Origin: Rodentibacter caecimuris
GTDB taxonomy: Bacteria; Pseudomonadota; Gammaproteobacteria; Enterobacterales; Pasteurellaceae
Length of the DNA: 64,000 nucleotides
Strand: one strand, 5' to 3'
Assembly (NCBI RefSeq): GCF_024622045.1
Contig: NZ_JANKBP010000003.1
A program made the translations under genes and the position numbers. Below are positions 32,491 to 42,399 of this stretch, piece after piece. How positions within the stretch are numbered: position 1 is the first letter of the stretch; every line of letters begins with the position of its first letter. The notes below the pieces were generated by a model. That model was not told where the DNA came from. It saw nothing but the letters and a program-made list of their open reading frames with translations, and made no database searches.

Positions 32491-35209
32491 GTTCTAAATC
32501 TTGATAAAGCCGATATTGTAAATTTTGTTCAAATTGCGCACCGTAGTCTATCATATTCCATAATTCGAACATATTTTCTTGGTGATGATAGTTTAATGTA
32601 ATCGGTGCATGGTTTGGATTATTGAGGTTGAAACCTTTAATGCTGGCACGTAAATTCATTTGCCCGTTCGGGGTAAGATGAATATTTGCATAGGCGTTTT
32701 GAAGCTCCATTTCTTTTAATAAATTAACCAGAATACTTTCGGTCAAGCCGCCTTTTTTCAATCCGTTAGCTACCTCATCATTCAGTTTAATTCGCATTTT
32801 GTCGGCTTGTTGTAATGTGCCGTCACAAATTAAACAGGCTGAATGATTGAGCCAAAAAGGCAAGGTCGCATTCACACGTCCTTCCAAATGAATTTGATTA
32901 TACTGTGCCATTGTCATGACCTGATTGAGATCAATATTACGGAAGGTTAACGTTGCAATTTGATGTTGCGGAAAATTGAGTTTGTCTATGGTTAATTCAC
33001 CGTCAAATAAACCGATTTTTACATCACTCAATGTAAGTGGTTTGGCGTGAGAATTCGGATAAGTACCGAATAAATTAAATGTTGCGTCATTCAGCCATAA
33101 TGCCCCTTTGCGCATATTGCGAACAGAAACTTTAATCGGATTATTTGCTGAATTTTGTAAAACATTATTCTGATAATTAACCGGAAAACGAATGTCCAGA
33201 TCTTTAATTTCACCATCAGGAAAGGAAAGACCGACGTGATAAAGTCGTACGTCCCCTTTCATCGTAATTCCTTGATGATCGATATTGAAATTGCTCGCGC
33301 CTTTAATATGCCCATTATGAATTAACCAGCCCCATTGTTGCGGAAAAAGCGATTGGAATATATTTGCTGATTGTTTTTTCCAACTGATATTGCCTGTTAG
33401 CCTTTGATTTTCATAACGGGCGAACAGATCAATAGGGCCTAGCGTACCCGCCTTTAGATCGCCGGCAATATTGAAACGTTCGATACTTTCCCCATCAATA
33501 CCGACGCCAAAAACAGGTTGAGTGAAACCGCCGCCGTAATCAAAGTGAATCCGGTCGCTTTTGACTTGTAATAAACCACGAATATGGGATTTCTCGTAAT
33601 CCCAATACAAACGATCTTTTAGTTCTAGCGAGAGCGGCGCCATTGTTATGCCATTTGTCCGAATTTTATCGGAATAGGCGGTAAGCTGATTTAATTCAAT
33701 ATGATCGCCGTTCCAAAAGCCGATACCTTGTAGTTTTATCGGTGTGTTTAAGGTATTCCAATAAGCGCTACCGTTAATTATCCAATCCCAGCGGTTATTT
33801 GCATCCTGTTCGGCATCGTGTAATTTTTGTTGTGGATCGCGTAATTCAAAGATGGTTTTGATCCCTGCAATAAATTCGTCCGCTTCGCCGTCCAATTTTA
33901 AATCGATAGCGGAAAATTGCGGTGTGAAACCTTTTAAGCTTGCTTGTAATTGACCGTTTAAGCCGTATTTACCAATTTGTATTTGATCTAATGGCAAGCG
34001 AACATGAATATTGGTATCTTGTTGTTGATTATCCATTTTAAAAATAGAACCTTCGTTAAAACGCAGTAATGGATCAGCAAATGAACCGCCCAGATGATAA
34101 GTTAAATTTGTTTGTGCCACCGTATTGTTATAGCGTAAATCGCCTCGCGTTTTTAAATTAAAATGAATCTGATCTTGGTTTTCGCCGCCGCCAATTTCGC
34201 CATTTTCGCCGGAAATCACAATCTCGCCTTTTCCATACTCACCAAAAGTTTGTACGATAATATTGGTATCAATACCAAAGGGAAGCCAACCTTTTGACGG
34301 CGTACGTAGAGACAATCCTAAAAAGCCTTTGATAGGTTGATAACCGTCAAATGTCCAATAAAAAGTTCCCCACGAAATGTCTAGTCCGTTCTGTGTAAAA
34401 ATAAACGGCACGTCCAACAGTGGTGATTTACGCGTGAGATCTTGTGCTTTAATCACGCCCTTTTCTCCCTGCCAAGCAAGGTTTGCTTCCCCGTGATTAA
34501 CAGAAAAATTGGGATTTTGCCATGTAAAGGTGATTTCACCTTTTGGCTGCATTTGCAGAATTTCATCATTTAATTGAAGGTTAAAATGAGATTGATAATG
34601 TTGTTTCTCTTCCGGTTGATAATCGGTTTTACCTTGCCAAATGAAATGGTTATCCTGTGGGGAAAGGGTTGATTGATGTTGTAATATTAATCCTTTCTGA
34701 TTTCGGGCGGAAAAATTGAGTTGAAATTGATCGTGGCGACGCTTGACCATTGCTGAAATATCGGCATTGAGAAGATCATGAAAAAGAGGCGGAACAAGCT
34801 CATCGGCATTTAAGAGTTGAAACTGTTTAACATTGATCTCAAAGGTTGGCATGGTTGCAAAAAGTGCGGTCAATTTTACCGATGTTTTGTCGTTATGACT
34901 TGGCATATTTTGAATACAAGCGTTATCAACAGACACCTTTTCAATGATTAAATGTGGTGAAAACCAACTATTAAGTTGAATCTTGTGAAGATTAGCCAGC
35001 GTACATGTTCCGACCTTGATTCGCAAAGCAGGGAGTTTCAAACCTCCACTATTTAGCGCCCAATCATCGAATAATTGCACAGAATAGTCAGGCGCAAGGA
35101 AATAATTTATCGTCCGTTCAAGTTGTTTTGAAGGGATACACCACGGCAAAGAAATTATCCCGATTAAAAATATCAATACCAATAAGGCACAACAACGACC
35201 CTTACGCAT
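32474..35209 (-). CDS. ydbH: AsmA-like intermembrane phospholipid transport protein YdbH
   Basis: The 911-residue protein has one N-terminal membrane anchor (about residues 8-24) and a long beta-rich periplasmic region, consistent with the hydrophobic-groove architecture of AsmA-like proteins (YhdP, TamB, YdbH), which carry phospholipids between membranes. Its C-terminus (YHHQENMFELWNMIDYGAQFEQNLQYRLYQ) and coupling to ynbE identify it as YdbH. It is divergent from recB. Partners YhdP and TamB would lie elsewhere. Confidence 0.9.
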   Translation of the reverse strand: MRKGRCCALLVLIFLIGIISLPWCIPSKQLERTINYFLAPDYSVQLFDDWALNSGGLKLPALRIKVGTCTLANLHKIQLNSWFSPHLIIEKVSVDNACIQNMPSHNDKTSVKLTALFATMPTFEINVKQFQLLNADELVPPLFHDLLNADISAMVKRRHDQFQLNFSARNQKGLILQHQSTLSPQDNHFIWQGKTDYQPEEKQHYQSHFNLQLNDEILQMQPKGEITFTWQNPNFSVNHGEANLAWQGEKGVIKAQDLTRKSPLLDVPFIFTQNGLDISWGTFYWTFDGYQPIKGFLGLSLRTPSKGWLPFGIDTNIIVQTFGEYGKGEIVISGENGEIGGGENQDQIHFNLKTRGDLRYNNTVAQTNLTYHLGGSFADPLLRFNEGSIFKMDNQQQDTNIHVRLPLDQIQIGKYGLNGQLQASLKGFTPQFSAIDLKLDGEADEFIAGIKTIFELRDPQQKLHDAEQDANNRWDWIINGSAYWNTLNTPIKLQGIGFWNGDHIELNQLTAYSDKIRTNGITMAPLSLELKDRLYWDYEKSHIRGLLQVKSDRIHFDYGGGFTQPVFGVGIDGESIERFNIAGDLKAGTLGPIDLFARYENQRLTGNISWKKQSANIFQSLFPQQWGWLIHNGHIKGASNFNIDHQGITMKGDVRLYHVGLSFPDGEIKDLDIRFPVNYQNNVLQNSANNPIKVSVRNMRKGALWLNDATFNLFGTYPNSHAKPLTLSDVKIGLFDGELTIDKLNFPQHQIATLTFRNIDLNQVMTMAQYNQIHLEGRVNATLPFWLNHSACLICDGTLQQADKMRIKLNDEVANGLKKGGLTESILVNLLKEMELQNAYANIHLTPNGQMNLRASIKGFNLNNPNHAPITLNYHHQENMFELWNMIDYGAQFEQNLQYRLYQDLEHEKTR

Positions 35210-35343
35210 ATTTTTTCAATTATCCTCTTTTTTATCGCGACGTATTGTAACGAAATAATCACGATTAAAAAATCAATTTATACATAGCCAAACTAATAAT
35301 TACTCCCTAAAATAATGCCATTTAGTTCCATATTTTCGACCCA

Positions 35344-38300
35344 ATGACAAAATCAACGCCTCTTGACCCCGTCACTTTACCCTTAAACCAAATCAATTTA
35401 ATCGAAGCCTCAGCCGGTACGGGAAAAACCTATACCATCGGTTCTTTATACCTCAGACTTTTGCTGCAAGCGGGAGAACAGAATTTTTCACGCCCGTTGA
35501 ATGTGGAAGAAATTTTGGTGGTAACTTTTACGGAAATGGCGACAGAAGAGCTGAAGCAAAAAATCCGTGAACGCATTACGGATGCCATTCAAAAATTGTC
35601 TGCTTATGCAGAAACAAAAACGGAAAGTGCGTTTAAAAATGACGAATTTCTGACCGCACTTTCTCGACATATCAATGACCTTACACTTGCCATTCAGCGT
35701 TTAAAATTAGCGGAACAAAATATGGATCTTGCCGCTATTTTCACCATTCATGGCTTCTGTCGCCGAATGCTGATGCAATACGCTTTTCATTCCGGCGTTC
35801 ATTTTAATTTGGAATTGGTGAAAGATCAGTCGGATTTATTGAAACAATTTGCCAATGAATTTTGGCGTGAACATTTTTACCCGCAGCCCTTTGAAATTGC
35901 CAATTTTATTGCGCAAGAATTCATATCACCGGATAGCGTATTAGCGGTGCTTAAAAATGATATCGGAAAAGATTTCGATGCGGAATTGGAAAATGCCGAT
36001 CTGCTAACCTTGTCTCTTGAAAGGCTTTTTAAGAAAGTGGCGGAGCAACGTCATATCCTTGATAAATTAAAACAAACATGGCAAGAAAATGAGCCGGAAA
36101 TTAAGGATTTCATTGCACAAGAACTTCAAAATAAGCGATTAAACGGCAATAAATATAGGTCTAACAATTTACCCGGTTATTATGCACGGGTAGCGGCTTG
36201 GGCAAAGAATACAACGGATCATTCATTAAGCGAAGATATTATAAAATATTTTACGCAATCTGCGCTGAATGCCAACGCGGCAAAGGAAAAACAGCCTAAT
36301 AGTTCCCCCATTTTAGAAAAATTGGATCGTTTGGCTGAAGAATTTCAACAAACTATTTCTCCCGAATTATTGTACAAACTTATTCTTTACCATTATCGCC
36401 AAGGTATTCAGCAGAAACTGCTTGAGTATCAACTTAACCATCAAGAAAAATCCTTTGATGATTTATTGCGATTGCTTTGTGAAGCCCTACAACAAGCACA
36501 AGGAGATCAATTGGCGGAAATGATCCGTTTTCAATATCCTTTTGCCATGATTGATGAATTTCAGGATACGGATGCACAACAATACGCGATTTTCTCAACG
36601 ATTTATCGTGAAAAACCGACTAAAAATAGCGGTTTCATTATGATTGGTGATCCTAAACAGGCGATATATCGTTTCCGTGGTGCGGATATTTTTACTTATC
36701 TGAAAGCTGCTGCTCAGGCAGATGAACGTTTCAGCTTAATGAAAAATTACCGCTCGGAACAACGGGTGGTGGAAGGCGTAAACAGATTATTCGATTTTCC
36801 TAACTCGCCGTTTATTTATCACAATATTGAATTTACCCCGGTTAATGCAAGAACGGATCATCGTCAATTTTATTTAAATGGCGAACAAGAGCCGGCTTAT
36901 CGCTTTTATTTAAATGAGGGTGAAAAAACGGATAAAACGGCACTTGCCCGCACCTGTGCCGTTTCTATTCAACATTGGATAAAAAGTACGGTTGAAAATC
37001 AGGCTGTTTTTAAAGGGCTGGGAGACCTACAGGAGAGCAAAATTTTACAAGCAGCGGATATCGCCGTATTGGTGCGTGATAAAAATGAAGCTGCATTGGT
37101 TAAAACAGCATTGCAGCAGTTGGGCATTGCTTCTGTTTATTTATCCGATCAAAACAGCGTTTTTGACAGTCGGGTCGCCAAAGAATTAGTACTTGTTTTG
37201 AAAGCCTGTTTGAATGTAACGGAACGTTCTATTTTAAATGCTATCGCTACCACGCTTTTTGGTTTAAGTGCCACAGAAATTCATCAAATTCATCATAACG
37301 AACAAGATTGGCAACGTTGGGCAGACGGTTTTGCGCAGTACCGACAAACTTGGCAGCAGCAAGGGGTATTGCCAATGCTGCATCGACTTTTACTTGAACA
37401 AAAAATTGCCGAGCGTTTGCTCGGGTTGGCGAGCGGTGAGCGTGATTTAACGGATTTTTTACATCTTAGCGAAATTTTACAGCAGGCTTCGACCTTAAAT
37501 GATAGTGAGGCGGCTTTATTGAGTTGGTTTGAAAAACAAATTCAAGAAGCAATCCGGCAAGAAGCGCAAATTCGTTTGGAAAGCGAGCGTCAGCTGGTGA
37601 AAATTGTAACGATTCATAAATCCAAAGGGTTGGAATATGATTTGGTATGGTTACCGTTTTTAGCCGTGCCGAGCCGTGATCCGACAAAATCCGCGAAAAA
37701 AGAGATCAATCTCTATTACTCAAAAGAGCGGGAGGGGATGTTGTGGGATATGGAAAATCAGCATTCGACCTTGATTAATCAAGAAACCTTTGCGGAAGAA
37801 CTGCGTTTGCTCTACGTGGCATTAACTCGGGCAAAATATCAAATGGCGTTCGCTTTACCGACACAATTTGAGAAAAAATGGAATCCGTTACTTTATGTGC
37901 TAACCCAAGGGGAAATCGGCGAGAATCCGGTGTTGTCGCAAAGCTATCTCACCGCACCGTTGCTCGAAACATTCGTCAGTCAAATGTCTGGTGGCGTATT
38001 GATTGAATCGGCAGAAAAATTAAATAAATTGCCGCCTTTGGTTTTATCTCATCACGAAGACGGGCTTTCGGTTGCGGAATTTTACGGTGAAATCGAACAA
38101 AATTGGCGGGTAACGAGTTTTACCGGAATTGAACAGGCACACCGTTGGAAAGATTATCTTAATGAAAGTGCGGTGAAAAATTCCTCTGTTTTTGATGAAA
38201 CAAAAGATTATGATACACAACTCATATCGGAAAATTCTGCTGAAATATCAACCGCACTTTCTGATGAAAAAAGACAAATTGTTTCTGAGCTTCCACGTGG

Positions 38301-38970
38301 TACGCACGTTGGTACATTACTCCATCGGTACTTAGAAAAAAATGAATTTAATGCGCTGAGTAATGTGGCAACAATAGAAAAACTCTGCCAAGAATTACAA
38401 TTAGACGAATCCTATACTCCTTCTTTACAGCAATGGTTTGAAGACATCGTGCAAACGCCGTTGTCCGAATCCGTTAATTTGACACTAAATGCGTTAGACA
38501 AGAGCGATTACATTAAAGAAATGGCGTTTTATTTGGCTATTCGTGATCGTTTTGATGTCGCCGCCTTTAATCGGGCATTAAAAAGACACCATCATTTATC
38601 GAGTGAGGCGCTACAGTTTGAGGATATTCAAGGCATGGTACGGGGCACAATTGATTTAGTGTTTCGCTATCAGGATAAGTATTATTTGCTGGATTATAAA
38701 TCCAATTTTCTTGGCGATAAACCACGTGATTATGCCTCGGACAACTTAGAAAAAACGATGTTACATCACCATTATGATTGGCAATATTTACTCTATACAT
38801 TGGCATTGCACCGTTATTTAAAAACAGCGGATCGCAACTATGATTATGCGCGTCATTTTGGCGGTGTATTTTATCTTTTCCTACGAGGTATGAACGGAGA
38901 AACCCAATCCGGCATATTTTTCGATCGTCCCGAGATGCAACTCATTTCTGAATTAGAGGAGATCTTTTGA
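35344..38970 (+). CDS. recB: Exodeoxyribonuclease V subunit RecB
   Basis: RecB is the 3'-5' helicase and the only nuclease of RecBCD, which processes double-strand breaks to Chi-like sites. The 1208-residue protein starts with Walker A EASAGTGKTYTIG, has UvrD-like motifs (TFTEMATEELKQKIRERI, FAMIDEFQDTDAQQYAIF, GDPKQAIYRFRGAD, VTIHKSKGLEYDLVWLPF, RLLYVALTRAK) and ends in the nuclease domain GMVRGTIDLVFRY...YYLLDYKSNFLG. The length is normal. The TGA overlaps the recD ATG. recC is not adjacent. Confidence 0.97.
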   Translation: MTKSTPLDPVTLPLNQINLIEASAGTGKTYTIGSLYLRLLLQAGEQNFSRPLNVEEILVVTFTEMATEELKQKIRERITDAIQKLSAYAETKTESAFKNDEFLTALSRHINDLTLAIQRLKLAEQNMDLAAIFTIHGFCRRMLMQYAFHSGVHFNLELVKDQSDLLKQFANEFWREHFYPQPFEIANFIAQEFISPDSVLAVLKNDIGKDFDAELENADLLTLSLERLFKKVAEQRHILDKLKQTWQENEPEIKDFIAQELQNKRLNGNKYRSNNLPGYYARVAAWAKNTTDHSLSEDIIKYFTQSALNANAAKEKQPNSSPILEKLDRLAEEFQQTISPELLYKLILYHYRQGIQQKLLEYQLNHQEKSFDDLLRLLCEALQQAQGDQLAEMIRFQYPFAMIDEFQDTDAQQYAIFSTIYREKPTKNSGFIMIGDPKQAIYRFRGADIFTYLKAAAQADERFSLMKNYRSEQRVVEGVNRLFDFPNSPFIYHNIEFTPVNARTDHRQFYLNGEQEPAYRFYLNEGEKTDKTALARTCAVSIQHWIKSTVENQAVFKGLGDLQESKILQAADIAVLVRDKNEAALVKTALQQLGIASVYLSDQNSVFDSRVAKELVLVLKACLNVTERSILNAIATTLFGLSATEIHQIHHNEQDWQRWADGFAQYRQTWQQQGVLPMLHRLLLEQKIAERLLGLASGERDLTDFLHLSEILQQASTLNDSEAALLSWFEKQIQEAIRQEAQIRLESERQLVKIVTIHKSKGLEYDLVWLPFLAVPSRDPTKSAKKEINLYYSKEREGMLWDMENQHSTLINQETFAEELRLLYVALTRAKYQMAFALPTQFEKKWNPLLYVLTQGEIGENPVLSQSYLTAPLLETFVSQMSGGVLIESAEKLNKLPPLVLSHHEDGLSVAEFYGEIEQNWRVTSFTGIEQAHRWKDYLNESAVKNSSVFDETKDYDTQLISENSAEISTALSDEKRQIVSELPRGTHVGTLLHRYLEKNEFNALSNVATIEKLCQELQLDESYTPSLQQWFEDIVQTPLSESVNLTLNALDKSDYIKEMAFYLAIRDRFDVAAFNRALKRHHHLSSEALQFEDIQGMVRGTIDLVFRYQDKYYLLDYKSNFLGDKPRDYASDNLEKTMLHHHYDWQYLLYTLALHRYLKTADRNYDYARHFGGVFYLFLRGMNGETQSGIFFDRPEMQLISELEEIF

Positions 38971-40928
38971 TGTTGAGCCTATTACGAATGCTGAATGAGC
39001 AGGGGATTATCAGTTTAGCCGATTACTATTTTGCCAAATTGATCGGGGATAAACAGCCGGCTAATCAGCCTGAAACCGTTAAGAATTTGGCGGTGTTACT
39101 TGCCGCACTTTGTAGTTGGCACTATGCGCAAGGAAATACCTGCATTGAATTAGATAAAACATTGGAACGAAATTTGTTCGGCTTGGCATATCGTGTGACC
39201 GAAAAAAATTATTTGGCGGAAATTCAGCAAAAAATTAATTATTTGCCCGTAGAACAGTGGCAGGCAGCACTACAGGGGCACATTGCTTTTAGCCAAACTC
39301 CACACAGTCAGGCTGCCCCTATGGTGTTTCAATTTAACGCTTTATATTTTTATCGTATTTGGCACGATGAATATCGTGTGGCTCGATATATTAAAAATAC
39401 ATTGAAAAATAACCGCACTTTAGCGTTTTCCTATGATGACATCCGCCAAAAATTGGCGGTTTATTTCCCATCTAAAGTAGAGGAAAGCGAAAAAATTGGC
39501 GCGGTTGATTGGCAAAAAGTTGCGGTCGCGACTGCAATTAAAAGCACCTTTAGTGTGATTACCGGGGGCCCCGGCACGGGAAAAACAACAACGGTTGCCC
39601 GTTTATTACTGGTATTGCAAGAGTTATATCAGTATCAATTACACATTAAATTAGTCGCACCGACAGGAAAAGCCGCTTCCCGTTTAGAAGAATCCATTCA
39701 TCATGCTTTACAGCGTTTGCAAGAGTCTATGGCGTTATCCGAGCGCTTATTGCAGTCTATTCCACAAAAAGCCGGCACCTTACATAGTCTGCTTGGAATC
39801 AATGCTTTTAACGAGAATACCCGTCATAATGAACATAATCCGTTACAATTGGATGTATTGGTGGTGGATGAAACGTCAATGATTGATTTGCCATTAATGG
39901 CAAAATTAGTTAATGCGTTAAAACCGGAAACCCGTTTGATTTTATTAGGGGATCAAGCGCAACTTGCTTCTGTGGAAGCGGGTGCCGTATTGGGGGAATT
40001 GGCACAGTGGGCAAACCAACCTTATAGCGATGAACAAGCCGATTATTTGCACCAAACGACGGGTTATAATGTGCCGAGTGCCGCAATAATCAATCCTATG
40101 CGTGATTGTTTATGTCATCTTACTTTTAGTCGTCGTTTTGATAAACATTCCGGCATTGGCAAACTTGCCGAACAGATTAAGCAGGGGAAAGGGGAAGAAA
40201 GTCTGGCATTATTCTCGGAATATCCGCAGGAATTGCATTTTAATGGTTTTGATGTCGAACAAGATGATCCTGTCTTTGTGCATCAAGTGGTGCAAAGTGC
40301 GGTAGAAAATTATGGTATTTATTTAACTGCATTACGTGAGTTACAGAGACAGAATAAAGATTTTAATAGTCAGGACGAAAACGGCAAAACCTATGCGGAG
40401 ATCATTCAATTCCTTTTTAATTCAAGCCGATTTTTGACCGCACTTCGTAGCAGTGCATTGGGGGTAGAAAATCTAAATAAAGAAATCGCGTTAGCCCTCC
40501 GTCGTGCAAATCTTATTTGGTTTCACAATGAGCAAGATTGGTATATTGGCAAGCCAATTATGATTACCGAAAACGATCACAATATACGCTTGTATAACGG
40601 CGATATTGGATTGTGTTTGGCAAAGGGTAAGGTATGGTTTGGTGATCGTGAAGTATTAACCAGCCGTATTCCTGCCCATGAACCGGCATTTATGATGACG
40701 ATCCATAAATCGCAAGGTTCGGAATTTGATCACACGCTGATGGTATTACCGACAGAGCCTAATCCTGTACTTTCCCGCGAATTGGTGTTTACTGCGGTAA
40801 CCCGAGCCAAGAAATCACTCAGGGTTTTTGCCGATAAAAAAATTTGGAAAATGGCCGTGCGCCAAACGGTAAAACGGCAGAGTGGATTAGGTAAACTATT
40901 AGAAAATTTCATTCAAACAGGAGACTAA
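38967..40928 (+). CDS. recD: Exodeoxyribonuclease V subunit RecD
   Basis: RecD is the 5'-3' SF1B helicase of RecBCD. The 653-residue protein has an alpha-helical N-terminus that contacts RecB, Walker A TGGPGTGKTTTVARLL near residue 200, LVAPTGKAASRLEES, VDETSMIDLPLMAKL, LLGDQAQLASVEAGAVL and the C-terminal MTIHKSQGSEFDHTLMVLP and VTRAKKSLRVF. It overlaps recB by 4 nt and is 1 nt before grxB. Confidence 0.96.
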   Translation: MMLSLLRMLNEQGIISLADYYFAKLIGDKQPANQPETVKNLAVLLAALCSWHYAQGNTCIELDKTLERNLFGLAYRVTEKNYLAEIQQKINYLPVEQWQAALQGHIAFSQTPHSQAAPMVFQFNALYFYRIWHDEYRVARYIKNTLKNNRTLAFSYDDIRQKLAVYFPSKVEESEKIGAVDWQKVAVATAIKSTFSVITGGPGTGKTTTVARLLLVLQELYQYQLHIKLVAPTGKAASRLEESIHHALQRLQESMALSERLLQSIPQKAGTLHSLLGINAFNENTRHNEHNPLQLDVLVVDETSMIDLPLMAKLVNALKPETRLILLGDQAQLASVEAGAVLGELAQWANQPYSDEQADYLHQTTGYNVPSAAIINPMRDCLCHLTFSRRFDKHSGIGKLAEQIKQGKGEESLALFSEYPQELHFNGFDVEQDDPVFVHQVVQSAVENYGIYLTALRELQRQNKDFNSQDENGKTYAEIIQFLFNSSRFLTALRSSALGVENLNKEIALALRRANLIWFHNEQDWYIGKPIMITENDHNIRLYNGDIGLCLAKGKVWFGDREVLTSRIPAHEPAFMMTIHKSQGSEFDHTLMVLPTEPNPVLSRELVFTAVTRAKKSLRVFADKKIWKMAVRQTVKRQSGLGKLLENFIQTGD

Positions 40929-40929
40929 T

Positions 40930-41577
40930 ATGAAATTATATGCTTATGATCATTGCCCGTTTTGTGTGCGTGCAAGAATGATTTTCGGCTTGAAAAATAT
41001 CCCTTTTGAATTGGTTATTTTAGCCAATGATGATGAAACGACGCCGATCGGGTTAGTTGGTAAAAAAGTAGTACCGATTTTAATTAAAGAGGACGGAACG
41101 GCAATGCCGGAAAGTTTGGATATTGTCCGTTATGTGGATGAGAATATCGGTGAAAAAATGCTTTCCGAACCACTTCGTCCTGAAATTGATGCTTGGACGA
41201 AAACCGTCGGTAGTTATTACAACCATTTGCTAAGCCCACGCTTTGTGAAAATGGGCTTACCGGAATTTAAAACTCAAAGTGCGGTGGATTATTTTACTAA
41301 AAAGAAAACCGAATCAATCGGGGATTTTCAACAGAATTTAGATGAAACGGCAAACTATCTTGTTCGCTTACATCAGGATCTCGACAATCTTGTGCCACTG
41401 ATGAAATCCGCTTCTGCATTGAATGGGGCGCTTTCCTTGGAAGATATTATCGTTTTCCCAATGTTGCGTAATTTAACTTGTGTCCGTGGTATTCAATTTC
41501 CGGCGGAAGTGACGGCATATTTGGAGAAAATGTCCGAACTAAGTGGCGTAGCCTTGTATTTTGATAAAGCAATTTAA
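40930..41577 (+). CDS. grxB: Glutaredoxin 2
   Basis: Grx2 is an atypical GST-like glutaredoxin that reduces disulfides with glutathione. The 215-residue protein has an N-terminal thioredoxin-fold domain with the active site Cys9-Pro-Phe-Cys12, VGKKVVPILIKEDGTAMPESLDIVRY, and the all-helical C-terminal domain seen in E. coli GrxB. It lies 1 nt after recD, so it is probably on the recBD transcript. Confidence 0.95.
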   Translation: MKLYAYDHCPFCVRARMIFGLKNIPFELVILANDDETTPIGLVGKKVVPILIKEDGTAMPESLDIVRYVDENIGEKMLSEPLRPEIDAWTKTVGSYYNHLLSPRFVKMGLPEFKTQSAVDYFTKKKTESIGDFQQNLDETANYLVRLHQDLDNLVPLMKSASALNGALSLEDIIVFPMLRNLTCVRGIQFPAEVTAYLEKMSELSGVALYFDKAI

Positions 41578-41585
41578 TAAACTAA

Positions 41586-41611
41586 AAAACCTGCCAAGCG
41601 GCAGGTTTTTT
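41586..41611. terminator. Bidirectional terminator between grxB and dps
   Basis: CCTGCC at 41590-41595 pairs with GGCAGG at 41600-41605 (4-nt loop AAGC), with an A-run before and TTTTTT after, between convergent genes. Confidence 0.9.
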
Positions 41612-41624
41612 CATCATTTCTCAA

Positions 41625-42107
41625 TTATGCGTGGCAAGTTTGGCAAGCCGCTTGGAACATCCAGACAAGTTTTTCTTGTTCTTTGATGTAGTCGCTCATT
41701 TGAGAGGCAGTACCTTCATCATACGCATCGCCTGCAAGGGCTAAAATTTCGCGTTGTTGCTCAAGTAATACTTTTAAGCCGGATAAGGTTCCGGATAAAC
41801 ATTCTTGCGCACCGCTTACGGCAATGTCTTCTTGAATGCGGGATACTTTTAAGTATTGGCTATAAGCATTATTTGGGGTGTAGCCTAGGGTTAAGATACG
41901 TTCTGCCACTTCATCTACTTTAGTGACTAAATCTGTGTAAATTTCTTCAAATTTTGCATGTAACTCAAAGAAGTTTACGCCTTTAATATTCCAGTGATAA
42001 CCACGAATGTTGGTATAGAAAACTTGATAGGTTGCCAGTAGGTCATTTAATTTACTTGCTAATTCTGCCGATTTTGCTGTATCTAGTCCGATTGATGTTT
42101 TTGACAT
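41625..42107 (-). CDS. dps: Dps-family DNA-protecting ferritin
   Basis: Dps proteins form 12-subunit shells that oxidise and store iron with H2O2. The 160-residue protein has the inter-subunit ferroxidase residues in order: His38 (YHWNIKG), His50 (FELHAKFEEIY), Glu54, Asp65 and Glu69 (KVDEVAERI). The N-terminus is short with few lysines, so direct DNA binding is uncertain. A Cys-containing tail (ACQTCHA) is unusual for E. coli Dps. It is monocistronic; OxyR or stationary-phase control is likely but no site was fixed. Confidence 0.93.
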   Translation of the reverse strand: MSKTSIGLDTAKSAELASKLNDLLATYQVFYTNIRGYHWNIKGVNFFELHAKFEEIYTDLVTKVDEVAERILTLGYTPNNAYSQYLKVSRIQEDIAVSGAQECLSGTLSGLKVLLEQQREILALAGDAYDEGTASQMSDYIKEQEKLVWMFQAACQTCHA

Positions 42108-42399
42108 AATGATTTCCCCTTATGTTGTTAATGAATTTTTTAGAAGCCGAAACTGTTTCGTTTCAAGTGTCGTCATTATACATAATAAAAGTAGGGAATA
42201 AAGCCACTTTTATTAGATAGAATTAATAGATTATTTGTATCAAAACCAATATTTTGAAAGGTTTAACGATTAATTAACAAATGTCCGCCGTGCTTAGCTT
42301 CTGATCTTTTTAACAAATCTTGTAAATAAGCGATTGATTAGTCTGATTTTGATCTACAATAAGTGCGGTTAAATTTTAAAATGTTTTTAAGGAGAGAAT
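42108..42399. promoter_or_regulatory. Divergent promoter region of dps and cdd
   Basis: The 292-nt AT-rich spacer has no ORF. It should hold the dps (minus) and cdd (plus) promoters. One uptake sequence is at about 42361-42369, close to the cdd start, and AAGGAG precedes the cdd GTG. Confidence 0.5.
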
